64,000 nt of DNA from Turritopsis dohrnii (Eukaryota; Cnidaria; Hydrozoa; Anthoathecata; Oceaniidae): assembly GCA_027922465.2 (NCBI GenBank), contig BQMF02000065.1:1178001-1242000 (forward strand), read 5' to 3'. This document shows positions 35,911 to 45,280 of this stretch, piece after piece (within the stretch, counting starts at the first letter, position 1; each line of letters starts with the position of its first letter). The position numbers and the translations under genes are program-made. The notes under the pieces are model-generated. The model was not told the origin of the DNA. It saw only the letters and a list, made by a program, of their open reading frames with translations, and did no database searches.

Positions 35911-36310
35911 CTTTAATCGGAGAAACTTTCGCGAGAGAAACTTTCGCAAAATGTTTTGGATAAACTGATATTGCAAAATTTCGTGAAATAAACTTTCGCG
36001 AATGAAGAAATTGATAAATTTTCGCGAGATAAACTTTTGCGAATGAAGGAATTTTTTTAAATAATTTAGGACAGTTTTTTAGAAAATAAAGGAATTTTCT
36101 ATGCAGAAAATTGACAAAATGCATGCAGTCGAATCTGTATTTTTCATTTACTACAAGTAAAATGAAGATAAAATTAGTTCAAAAACCACAAAGATTGTTC
36201 GTTGTCAAGTTCGTTGAAAACGTCATCAAAAACATTTTTAGCACCTTTTGGTCCCCTTCTTCTGGTCAAATTATCGAAAGTTTCTCTTGCGAAAGTTTCT
36301 CCGATTAAAG
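35911..36310. mobile_element. TA-flanked MITE with 22-bp perfect TIRs
   Basis: Left end ctttaatcggagaaactttc and right end gaaagtttctccgattaaag are perfect inverted repeats for about 22 bp and are flanked by TA (35909-35910 and 36311-36312). The interior has several cgcgaaag/ctttcgcg motifs. It is 400 bp with no ORF of its own. The adjacent tandem copy shows the uninterrupted target, confirming a TA target duplication. Confidence 0.85.
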
Positions 36311-36312
36311 TA

Positions 36313-37200
36313 AGTAAAATTGGACTGTAGCAGTCAGTCGTACGGAAGTTAGCTGATTAAAAAGCAAAAAAGATATCTTTATATAAAATGTGTTGTGTAG
36401 CTGTAAGGTAAGTTTTCTGAGAAATTCAGCAAATGGTTCTTGGTGCAAGTACATGTATTTAAGTTCTAATTTTTATTACTTTATTACTCCATTCTTTTAG
36501 TCCTATATTTTTATTCGAGTCTGTTTTTTTTCGGTTTTACTTTAGGTTAACGAAGGTTTTCAATTTGTATTTATATACGAAAGTTCCCTTCTCGCCAATA
36601 CCACGTTTATTTTTAAAAGGACACGCAACAGTGAAAGGACAAAACGACGAATCCTTATCGACTCGAAAGGGAATTTTTTAAAGTAATGCAATTTTTCGTT
36701 TGTGATTGATTTTGTTTTAGAGAATATTTCGATCATTAACTTGTTACTTTTAATTAGTCGTCATCAATAAACAACTATCTGTCAGCAATGGACGGTCATT
36801 ACTTTCTTATTAGATAAAGCCTGGTTCATATCTGGCAATTACGAGTAAAATTCAGTAAAATTCAATGTGATTCGGTTTCGAAATTTCATAGTCGTCAAAA
36901 TCGGCTTGATCTTCAAATGCTTTCATGAAAGCGTTGATCCAACCGAGACCATCAATCCAGCTAACGTCTTTTTACTCTGCACTATAAATACACTGAACTT
37001 ATTTGCCTAAAGCATAAACTGCTTGCTAATCAGTAATCAATATTCTCTTTTGCGGGTTGAGGACTAGAGTAATTTATCCGATAACGTACATGCAACAACG
37101 AACCATAGAAAGTTAAACTGATTAATTAATAAGTGGAAGCAAAACTAAAGAATTTGGGCTAAAATAGCCTGAAAAAGATCCTTTACTATCCAAAGGGTCA
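36313..37200. other. No recognisable gene
   Basis: AT-rich and without a convincing open frame. It may be the downstream flank of the possible minus-strand exon at 37249-37564. Confidence 0.35.
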
Positions 37201-37248
37201 TTCAAAATACTTGCTGATAATCTCTGCAACCATGATTCCATTTCTTAC

Positions 37249-37564
37249 AAATTAATTGAAGCTGCAGTTTTTCTACTTTTACGAGTGGTTCAGATTTCAA
37301 CTCTTCAGTAAACAGAGTGTTGGTGTAAGATTCTGGTAACGAAAGATTATCTGAAAATGTTTGATCTGAATATTGAAAACCTTGATAGCTGGGTGCTTCT
37401 GTGTTGAATTGAAAAATAGACATGCTGGTGCTATGATAAGAGTTGTGTGCTGTTGAAGTTGATGGATTAATGTCTATATTATCTGTTGCAGCACATGTAA
37501 ACAAGCCAGGCTTTAGGGAGGGAGGACACACAAGTATCTCATCATTATATTTCTTGCATAACAT
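37249..37564 (-). CDS. Possible first exon of an unknown host gene
   Basis: A minus-strand open frame begins with ATG and has protein-like, Ser/Thr/Pro/Asn-rich text (LSLPESYTNTLFTEELKSEP, then a VKVEKLQLQLI run). A GTAAG donor sequence follows at 37244-37248, after LQLQLI, so it may be a coding exon, possibly of a regulatory protein with an acidic, low-complexity start. I do not recognise it, and no second exon could be joined. Chance is a real alternative. Confidence 0.3.
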
Positions 37565-37949
37565 TAGTATCTATTTATTTAGAACAATCCGCGAGACTTC
37601 ATTGTGTTCAATACCCTCTGTTAAGCTTTGCTCATCGTTATCGTTTTTCTTTTGGCTCAATGATCGGCAACGGTTATACAATTTTATTAGACATTTAAGG
37701 CCACGAAAAATTAATTTTATGTTTTGCGTAAACGCGGCCATGTTTATTTAGTTTATTTTAATTTATTTTATTTTTCTTAAACGTTAAAACAAACGCTTAT
37801 AGTTTCTTCAAAATTGTTATGAACGATAAAAAATAGAAAACCTTCAGACCAACGTTAAAAGAAACATCATTTTACAAACAATAATACCCATTTTTTTTTA
37901 TTTCATTACATTGTTTCATTATTATTTCTCCTTCAGTAACCAGCTATGT

Positions 37950-39735
37950 CACTTTCGCTAAAACGAGTTGTAATGGCTGATAGAGCGACAGCCCTTCCTG
38001 ATATTTTTCCTGTCTCCAAACTTTCCGGAGACATACCAAGCCAGAAGCTTCAGGTTGTTGCTTCGTAACAGTGGATGATGTTCTCCCGTTGCATTCTTCA
38101 ACAGATCTCTTCTCTTTGATAGGATCAGAGAGTTCGGTACAGACATCGGTACAGAGCTGTTGGATACCAAGCCTGCGTTTGCCATGCCAGAGTGATTGAA
38201 ATCAAGTCGGCATGTTCCATTTGAGATTTTTTGAGGGCCCTGCCTATTAGAGAAAAAGGGGATATGCATAACGGTTCGTCCACTTTGCTTAAAATGCATC
38301 CCTTTCTTTGCTGAAGGGATCTAGTATCTATGCCATATGGTAGTTTATGGGACACCCTTGTGGCAAATAGATCTATGTTCGGTGTTCTCCATACCTGACA
38401 CACCCTTTGAAATACTTGAGGGAGTAGTTTCTATTCGCTGGAATGTGACAGATTGTGTCTGGATTCCAAGTCTGCTTCTACATTCAAGTACCCTGGATAT
38501 ACCCCGCAGTAATCGTGATCTCCTTTGCCATTACATATGTCCTACATATCCTTTATTTTGTCCTACATATGTACAAATGTCCTTTGCTATCTTCACCAAT
38601 GATTCGTTTATGGTGGCACCCATCTAGATTAGATATGCTATTTCTGTGATATTGTCTATTTTCACATGGACTGCTATCCTTTTTCCTTTGTTGAAGGTGA
38701 AAGTTCCTAGAACAAGATTGATTGCCTTCAATTCCAATTCGTTTGTGGATTTTTCTCTCCTCCTGAATCCAAGGAATACCTGTCCTTTGTCTCTGACTGT
38801 AAGCTCCCCAAACCTTCTAAGAGACATCTGAAGTTATTTTCTGAACTATTAGGGGTGAAGATGTTATCAGTGATTCCCTATTGTAAAACTCTAGGTTGTT
38901 CGCCCACCATTGTAGTTCCTCCCTTGCAGGTCAGACAGTACTATCTGACCTTCGAAATTGTCCCTTATAATTAATCCCTTTATCTGTTGTTGTTGTAAAA
39001 ATCTGTATTGAACGGAAGCTGAGAAGATTGCAACTGCTGATGAGGAATGTTTTCAATTAATTTGGGCAATTCCCTTATTGAAATCTTTTCCTGAGACGAA
39101 ACACTTTGACATTGCTGTATTAATTTTGTCACCTTTGTCATCGGCAGTTTCATAGTCATTGATTGTGAGATTATTTCTACAGACTTCTTTTTATTGATTA
39201 GAAACCCCAAATTTTTAAGCAGATATATCAGAGTGACCTCGGCTAGTAAAACTCCTTCTTTTTTACTGCCCATAAGTAGCATATATTAAATATATTGTAA
39301 CATTTATGTTTGGTTGTCTCAGAAGGGAAATGGGGATCTTTAAAAGCTTTGTGAAAATCCTAGGGCACTTTTGACAGGCCAAAACATAGGCACAGGAACT
39401 CGTACAGCTAACCTTCCCAACCGAATGAACTTCTTTGAATTCTTTGACAAGGGGATTGCAAAATATGCGTCCTTCAGATCCAGATTCCGCATGAAATATC
39501 TCAGACATCTCATTTCGTTTAATAGATGCAACTCCTCTGTCTTCAAATGGGTATATGGAATATTCCGATTCAACTTTTTAAGTTTATCACTGGTCAATTT
39601 CCCCCACTGAAAAATTCCCCGTGAAGACGATTTGCCTTTCCGATGGCACCCTTTCTCAGCATGCTTTGAACTTCCTGGGTTAAAAAGGAACTCTCCTCTT
39701 GATTCATTGGAATGTTTTATGATCAATTAACACTT
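37950..39735 (-). pseudogene. DIRS-type retrotransposon RT/RNase H region, decayed
   Basis: Minus-strand fragments read in order. Reverse transcriptase: KLKKLNRNIPYTHLKTEELH and LDLKDAYFAIPLSKNSKKF in 39340-39726, then YLLKNLGFLINKKKSVEI in 38980-39282. RNase H: ELELKAINLVLGTF and a DN residue pair in 38624-38827. Beyond it lies a segment with NIDLFATRVSHKLPY, then ISPFSLIGRALKK and WQTQAWYP in 37958-38403, typical of the region after RNase H in DIRS elements. The YADD-type catalytic motif and many joins are lost to frameshifts. No tyrosine recombinase was found in the window. This is an inactive relic. Confidence 0.7.
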
Positions 39736-39742
39736 CGATATA

Positions 39743-39912
39743 CAGTGTGTCAATATCTTTTCGAAGAACAAATATTTTGGCAAACATTTTATATTAATGG
39801 ACAGAGCATGAAAAAGCTCTTTCTTGTGATATGAAATTCACAATATTTTATAAAACATGTAATGAGATATACGCCTTGAAAGTTGGTGGATAAGACATTT
39901 TGAGACACACTG
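39743..39912. mobile_element. Mariner-type MITE (170 bp)
   Basis: Ends are CAGTGTGTC at the left and GACACACTG at the right, each flanked by TA. The interior is AT-rich with no coding capacity. The termini resemble those of the larger foldback element at 41158-41780. Confidence 0.7.
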
Positions 39913-40029
39913 TAGTAGCAATTACATCTACTGTTGTGATTCAACTTACAAATCTCTCCAATCATAGAATATCAACAATACCAAATAAATAAATAATTCT
40001 TTTATGAAATGAAGAAAGAACTACCGTAT

Positions 40030-40155
40030 TTCCTCTGACAAACGCCGCCCTCTGATAAACGCCGCCCTCTATTAAACGCCGCATTTATAGCCAAAGATTT
40101 GTAATTAACGCTGCTCTCTAATAAACGCCGCATCTTTAAAAGCGGCGTTTATTAG
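40030..40155. repeat. AATAAACGCCGC-type repeat
   Basis: Five or six copies of a t-a/g-ataaacgccgc motif occur in direct orientation and one (gcggcgtttatta) in inverted orientation at the right end. The layout suggests a short MITE with a tandemly repeated subterminal motif. Confidence 0.6.
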
Positions 40156-40550
40156 AAAATAGGCTTAACAAGAATTAGTTTAAATAGTTCAAAATTTTTG
40201 TTTGTTTTCTATTAATATTTCGTTCACGTTTGCATGAATATTTGATGTGTAATTGACTGCTATATAAGTTTTCATGTCATAGAAGAAAAAGACGATAGGG
40301 ATAGTGCTCTTCTTTTTTATGAACAAATCTTTTGTGTAAAACAGTTTCACGCAATCTTTTGAAACCTTTTTTAGGATGCAATCGCACGTAGTGTCGCCTA
40401 TGTTGAGTTTCTTGCAACAAAATACTGCGTGCTCTCGTCGGAAGCCATGTTGTTATGATTACGGAAGCAAATTGTTTTGACATGTCAACAAAAATAAACG
40501 AATATCATTGGATTAAAACAAAAGTTTTGTATAAAAGCATGTTGCAAATG

Positions 40551-40786
40551 TGGGGACACTAGCAACATTTTACAAAACGCATTTGCAACATTAAAAATGT
40601 GTTGCAGCAACAAAAAAAAATATCAAACTGATTTGATATTTTTTTTTGTTGCTGCAACATTTTTATGGGTGAAATTTGTTGCAGCAACAAACAAATATAC
40701 TATGGGGACACGAGCAACAAATGTCTTGCGATTGCAACAAAACAGATTTTTGTTGCAATCGCATGAAAAATGTTGCCCGTGTCCCC
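40551..40786. mobile_element. Foldback MITE with 28-bp perfect central hairpin
   Basis: Outer ends tggggacactagcaacattt and its imperfect inverse ending tgttgcccgtgtcccc define a 236-bp element. At its centre 40600-40627 and 40632-40659 are perfect inverted repeats with a 4-nt loop (ctga). The motif ggggacac-gagcaacaa recurs inside at about 40705. Non-coding. Confidence 0.75.
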
Positions 40787-40867
40787 GAAGCTTAACACCA
40801 CCTTGAATATAGTTGTTCCGTATTGTTGAAAGTAACTTGTTTCTTGTAAAATTAATATGGCGGAAGA

Positions 40868-41881
40868 TCACCTGTGAAAAAGAAAAAAACACATAACAGA
40901 TGGTTTAGAACATAACAACGCGTGCGATGTACTGTATAAAAATTGCTCGAGCACATAATGTGATTGCTAATGAGGACTGCTAAACAAATGTACGAAACCG
41001 TCAGCAAGCTTCAGCACAAATTAAAGCTCATGTTAAAGAGGATTAAATAATTGTATGTAATCTAATATTCTATTATTCTTTATTGTGCAATGTTCTATGC
41101 TGTCGTTAAGTATAATTATTGTAAGTAAAAGATTTCAGATTTTAATTCAGTATTGTACAGTGTGTTTCGTAATGTTGGAAATGAAAATTTTAAAGTTGTT
41201 CTTTAAATGAATACATCGAATTTCAAAATAATTTTTACACCAATGGAAAGCCATTTTCAAGCTCTTTCGGCTAGTATATTTTTGTGAAAAATGAAAAAGT
41301 GGGTTTTGAAAAAATAAGGAAAATGTCATCGAAAAATGTAATTAAATTTTTAATGGTCGATTAACACGTAGTTTAATTACATCGTGCCTATTGCTTCAAA
41401 ACACTGAATTCATTCAAATTTTTTATTAATTTTATATTTGCGCTGAGACCCCCAAATTGATGTTTTTAAACATAAAAGTTTAACGTTTTTCGTGAACACA
41501 CAGCTTAAATTTGTTTATTGTTTTCCAAATTGCTGTCATTGTTTCAAAAAATCTTTTCTTTTCATTCACATCTTAATCGACCATTAAAAATTTAATTACA
41601 TTTTTCCAAGACGTTTTCCTTATTTTTTCATAAACCACTTTTTCATTTTTCACAAAAACATACCATCCGGAAGAACTTGAAAATGGCTTTCCAACGGTGT
41701 AAAAATTATTTTAAAATTTGGTATATTCATTTAAAGAAACAACTTTAAAATTTCCAGTTCCAACATTACAAAACACACTGTACTTTTGTATAAACATGAG
41801 AAACGAAATTAGTTGGTTAGTGATCATGATGATGAATATACCACATGTGAAAAACATGCTTTTGACTTTTTTTATTGTTAA
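40868..41881. repeat. Dispersed repeat, copy 2, split by a MITE
   Basis: The outer parts 40868-41155 and 41781-41881 match 18738-19180. The middle is the 623-bp foldback element. No coding content. Confidence 0.75.
41158..41780. mobile_element. Tc1/mariner-type foldback element, long TIRs
   Basis: Termini begin CAGTGTGTTTCGTAATGTTGG and end with the inverse, flanked by TA (41156-41157 and 41781-41782). Inverted arms extend about 190 bp inward with small mismatches, up to the tcgaccattaaaaattt / aaatttttaatggtcga pair. The unsplit paralogous copy near 19068 (attgtacttttgta) shows the target site before insertion. No transposase is encoded. Confidence 0.85.
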
Positions 41882-42760
41882 ATGGTTGAAGTCTCCAAGC
41901 TATTTTCTATCATATATGTTTTGACAATGATAGTTTCAGGAATGTCATGTATATCCAAACAGGGATTTTTCCAAGCACTTGTGGTTACTTCCGTTTTTGT
42001 TAGAGAAGATTGAATTAGACAGTCCAAAGCAGAGCTAGGTGGGTTCCCAGCAGGGCAAAGCTCCTAGTAGAAGCCACACGCGCAAGAGTTCTTAGACATG
42101 TGATCAATTGCATGTGTGGATTCGTATGTGTGTTCCTCATGCTACTATTAAGATAGTTGTTTCGTTCGAAATTCAATATGAACTAATCAGAGTTATTTTA
42201 GCAATTTTCTCTTTGTGAAAACTTTGCTTAATTCTGTGTTATTTTAAAGGGAGTTGGAAACTAAAATGTTTTTCAATTTCATTGCATAACACGCAAACGG
42301 GTCCTCTTGTTACCACTTATGTTTCCGTATTCTTTTGCTAGATGAAGTAACAAATTCGAATAACAAAGTAAATGGTCTGTGGTCGTTCCGCCTAGTAACA
42401 GAATATTTGGAGAATAATCGCCTAATATACCTAAGTTATCTAGTCAATTGAATAATCTAAGTTGAGTATGTTTTGTTTCACATATATAGTTGAGCATTTT
42501 TTAGTCCCTCGCCGTTACCAGAAAAAACTATTTTATTTTTATTTAAACTCTTTGGGAGCAACAGCATGACCTGCAGAAGATCACGACATGTCTTTGGTGT
42601 TTGTTTACTCATGTTTTAAAGTAATAGGCATTAAAGAGTTAAAAAATGTTCAATTGACAACGAATGATTGAGTTTCTAAACTCAGTTAAAGATTGAGTTT
42701 CAACTACTGGTAAACGGTAGTTTGAAAGTGCTTGGAAAAATACCTACCAAATTACTGAAT
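41882..42760. other. No recognisable gene
   Basis: AT-rich sequence with no family resemblance that I can see. The right end may belong to the LINE relic that follows. Confidence 0.35.
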
Positions 42761-42769
42761 TTTAAACTC

Positions 42770-43420
42770 AAAACCTAGCCAGTTCATTAAATATCTTGGT
42801 GCGTATCTTGATGTGGATCTCACCAGTAACAAACACATTCATGAGCTTTCAATATAACTTCGACGAGCCAAATGTGTACTGAGTAAAATCCATCACATCC
42901 TGCCTCAATCTGTTTCTCTTTCTGTTTATCGTGCAATCTTTTCCTCTCATAGCTGCTATGATAGATAATAAACACATTCTTTTTCTTTAAACAACTGCAG
43001 TTCGTCTCGTTACTTTTTCTTCCTTTAGAACTCATTCTTATGTACTCTTTTCTCTTTTTTGGTTTACTTTCGATCTTTGACAAGAGCCCTAAATATCCTT
43101 TTCAATCATCAAATTCTCAATCACAAAATTCCTGATCACATTTATAGTGCTTTTAAAGTATTCCATACCATGAATACTAGAGGTAAGTCAGCAGGACCTC
43201 TACGTAAACCTAGTATAAACACTAGGTTATAGGTTATTAATTCTTACAATCAATCAATGAACACCTTGGTGGAATCTCCTCCAGTCTGCCTATAAACACA
43301 TCAACCTGGTTTCCCTTTCTTGTAACCAACTTAAAAGTCTCGTCACTGATTTCTTTCTAACACACTACCTTACATGCAACTAGCTTCTCACTCTTGGATA
43401 TGTATCTCTTTAAACAGGAA
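42770..43420 (+). pseudogene. LINE reverse transcriptase C-terminal relic
   Basis: On the + strand broken frames read like the thumb region after reverse transcriptase: FIKYLGAYLDVDLTSNKHIH, then LRRAKCVLSKIHHILPQSV and YRAIFSSH, and further on KIPDHIYSAFKVFHTMNTRG. This matches the KYLGV.LD..L.W..HI hallmark of jockey/CR1-like elements. Stops and frameshifts interrupt it. The family cannot be narrowed from this fragment. Confidence 0.55.
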
Positions 43421-43713
43421 ACCCTTCTTTTTTGGTGGCCACCGCCTTTGCTTAAATTTATCTACTGGGGTACTCTCCAGTCTTTTTTTCGTGTATTATA
43501 TACTTCGTATCTAATTTGTTTGTGACAGATAAATCACCTTATAATAATCCGCAATCGTGTGCAACACATTTAACTTAGAGAGTGTTTTAGAGATAATATA
43601 ATGCCGATTGCAGGACACACACGCGCACGCACACACACGCACACACACACACGCGCACGCACACACAAAATGTCTCAGCACCCCACCCCTTCTGCGCATG
43701 CGTCGAAAACTGT

Positions 43714-43982
43714 TGACGTCAGCACTATCGTTGAAAACCGTCGAAAACTGTTGACGTCAGCACTATCGTTGAAAACCGTCGAAAAATGATGACGTCAGCA
43801 TTATCGTCGAAAAATGATGACGTCAGCATTATCGTCGAAAACTGTTGATGTCAGCACTATCGTCGAAAACCGTCGAAAAATGTTGACGTCAGCACTATCG
43901 TCGAAAACCGTCGAAAAGTGTTGACGTCAGCACATCATCGAAGTCATCAATCAAAACCACCCCCAAATGAATGCTGACGTCA
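43714..43982. promoter_or_regulatory. Array of seven CRE palindromes (TGACGTCA) in the left terminal repeat
   Basis: Perfect TGACGTCA sites start at 43714, 43752, 43790, 43818, 43884, 43922 and 43975, with a one-mismatch copy (TGATGTCA) at 43846. Each sits in a repeated unit of roughly 28-38 bp with flanking cgtcgaaaac. TGACGTCA is the consensus for ATF/CREB bZIP factors. The site lies 170-440 bp upstream of the first ORF start, so an enhancer role is plausible but inferred. Confidence 0.6.
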
Positions 43983-44071
43983 GCAGTTTCATCGGTCACG
44001 GTTGAATTGCCCTCCTCGAAAGTAGGAAATCCCTTAACTCAGTTCTGGCCACTTATAAAAAATTCATCAAA

Positions 44072-44095
44072 TGAGTCAGGAAATCCCCTGACTCA
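44072..44095. promoter_or_regulatory. Paired AP-1 sites upstream of the left-end start codon
   Basis: TGAGTCA (44072-44078) and TGACTCA (44089-44095) face each other across aggaaatcccc. The same pair occurs in the right terminal repeat at 60353-60376. TGA(C/G)TCA is the AP-1 consensus. The pair lies about 55-80 bp upstream of the TATAATAAA start motif. Confidence 0.5.
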
Positions 44096-44148
44096 GTTCT
44101 GTCCACTCGTAAAAAATTTCCAAGTTGAAAAAGTGTATATAATAAAGG

Positions 44149-44502
44149 ATGTTGAGTTATTTCAGAAAGGTTGTTACTTCTTTATATAATAAGATGAAGG
44201 AGAGACTAGGCTATGGACAGTCACCACTGATTTCGGCTGTTGAACGCCTGATTTCGGCTGTTGAACGCCAAGCCATGACAGAAGAGGAGGCGAGTGATGA
44301 TTTTACAGAAGAGGAGGCGAGTGATGATTTTACAGAAGAAGAGCTGAGTGATGATTTTACAGAAGAGGAGACGAGCATGCCGATGAGTGATGATTTTATA
44401 CCTATGAATCATAAGCATGCACAGCTACTACGTATAAACTTTCGTTTAGGTGGTATTCCGAGAGCAAGGAATATGGTGCGACGGCGGGTGTGGAGTCAAT
44501 GA
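44149..44502 (+). CDS. Left-end ORF sharing a module with the polymerase N-terminus
   Basis: 117 residues. After a short basic helix (LYNKMKERLGYG, about residues 12-23) come four acidic repeats of EEEASDDFT type (about 48-80), then SMPMSDDFIPMNHKHAQLL and a basic tail ending RRRVW. The LYN-K-KE-LG block and the SDDFIPM-HKHA block occur in the same order near the N-terminus of the element's own polymerase reading frame (59202-60110), so the two genes share a duplicated module. The start lies in the terminal repeat, 4 bases after TATATAATAAA. Function is unknown; the acidic and basic halves suggest a DNA- or protein-binding regulator or core protein. It overlaps the next small ORF by ATGA. Confidence 0.65.
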   Translation: MLSYFRKVVTSLYNKMKERLGYGQSPLISAVERLISAVERQAMTEEEASDDFTEEEASDDFTEEELSDDFTEEETSMPMSDDFIPMNHKHAQLLRINFRLGGIPRARNMVRRRVWSQ

Positions 44503-44642
44503 GAGTAGCAGCAGAGAAAGGACTCTGTCGAAGTTGGTTAGGTTATGGCGCTATACATGAAGACTTATCATCACAAGCGTCGATTCGGAAAAGATCTCTA
44601 TTACGAGTTGGTACTATGATGAGGAAGATAAGAAATTTCTAA
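44499..44642 (+). CDS. Small basic peptide ORF (47 aa)
   Basis: The ATG overlaps the stop of the preceding ORF (ATGA), a translationally coupled layout. The product is 47 residues, net basic, with Arg/Lys in its last third (SIRKRSLLRVGTMMRKIRNF). It ends 28 bp before the ATPase stop codon on the other strand. Small Arg-rich core peptides are common in adenovirus-like genomes, but this one has no recognised homologue by eye and may be a frameshifted end of the left-end ORF. Confidence 0.35.
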   Translation: MRVAAEKGLCRSWLGYGAIHEDLSSQASIRKRSLLRVGTMMRKIRNF

Positions 44643-44669
44643 CTGGCTATTTTCAATAAGTTTGTATAC

Positions 44670-45275
44670 TTATTGAAGAACAACCTTGTAACTCCTTGGA
44701 AACCTACATCGTATGTAAAGATATGCGTGTTCTGAAGCATCCAATTCTTGCAAGATGTCACTCCAGTCGTTTTTGATGACATTGGTTTCATCATCGATAA
44801 GCTTAACATCACTCTTCTCTTTAGGATACCAAACGAATAGCATCTTTGCTTGCCGTCTGATAGTTTTTGGAAGAGCTGTGTAGACTTGGGTGAGAAGCCA
44901 TAGACTATGTTTTTGATGACGTCCTGTGGTACTTAGATTGAGAAGTGGAGTCCTCTTCTTATCGAGTTTCTCATCAGCTATGGAATCATCGATGATGAAT
45001 AAGGTTTCCTGCCCTGCCAATTGCTTGGTGAATATCTCAATCCAATATAGTAAGTCCTGTTGTGGTGTAGGTTCGATCAGAAAAACATCATCATCTTCCC
45101 AGAGAATCGTACAGTCTTTATAGGTTGTATTCCATCGGAGGGAAGGACAGAGAATGACGATGTAGTCAAAGTGGTGCTTGAAGTGGTTCTGTAGTAAGCG
45201 TAGAGCCAGTTCCGTCTTGCCACAGCCTGTCGGTCCTGAAAAAATGGTGGTACAAGGATCTTTAATAAGGTTCAT
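44670..45275 (-). CDS. DNA-packaging ATPase (FtsK/HerA, A32-like)
   Basis: 201 residues. Walker A is TIFSGPTGCGKTEL (about residues 10-23) and Walker B is TLFIIDDSI (about 91-99), followed by the TTGRHQKHSLWLLTQVY sensor-like block and a QAKMLFVWYP segment. This is the genome-packaging ATPase of Polintons and related viruses, which powers DNA entry into the capsid. It starts 5 bases after the major capsid stop codon, with TAAAATAAATG at the start. Length is normal for the family and all motifs are intact. Confidence 0.9.
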   Translation of the reverse strand: MNLIKDPCTTIFSGPTGCGKTELALRLLQNHFKHHFDYIVILCPSLRWNTTYKDCTILWEDDDVFLIEPTPQQDLLYWIEIFTKQLAGQETLFIIDDSIADEKLDKKRTPLLNLSTTGRHQKHSLWLLTQVYTALPKTIRRQAKMLFVWYPKEKSDVKLIDDETNVIKNDWSDILQELDASEHAYLYIRCRFPRSYKVVLQ

Positions 45276-45280
45276 TTATT

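Larger units (their letters stand above)
43589..44153. repeat. Polinton left terminal inverted repeat
   Basis: Matches the inverse of the right end in the same order: agagata terminus, CA/CG dinucleotide tract (43613-43668), cccttctgcgcatgcgtcgaa, an array of gacgtcagcactatcgtcgaa units, a gagtcaggaaatccc block, and finally the gtatataataaaggatgttgag start region. It is about 565 bp, longer than the right copy in its array. The inner edge contains the ATG of the first rightward ORF, so the terminal repeat itself supplies promoter and start codon. Confidence 0.9.

Noticed and set aside
38337..38627. Plus-strand ORFs over the DIRS relic
   Set aside because: They are antisense to clear reverse transcriptase/RNase H remnants on the minus strand.
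43613..43668. CA/CG dinucleotide tract as an independent microsatellite
   Set aside because: It is part of the Polinton terminal repeat; an equivalent GT/GC tract lies in the right terminus.
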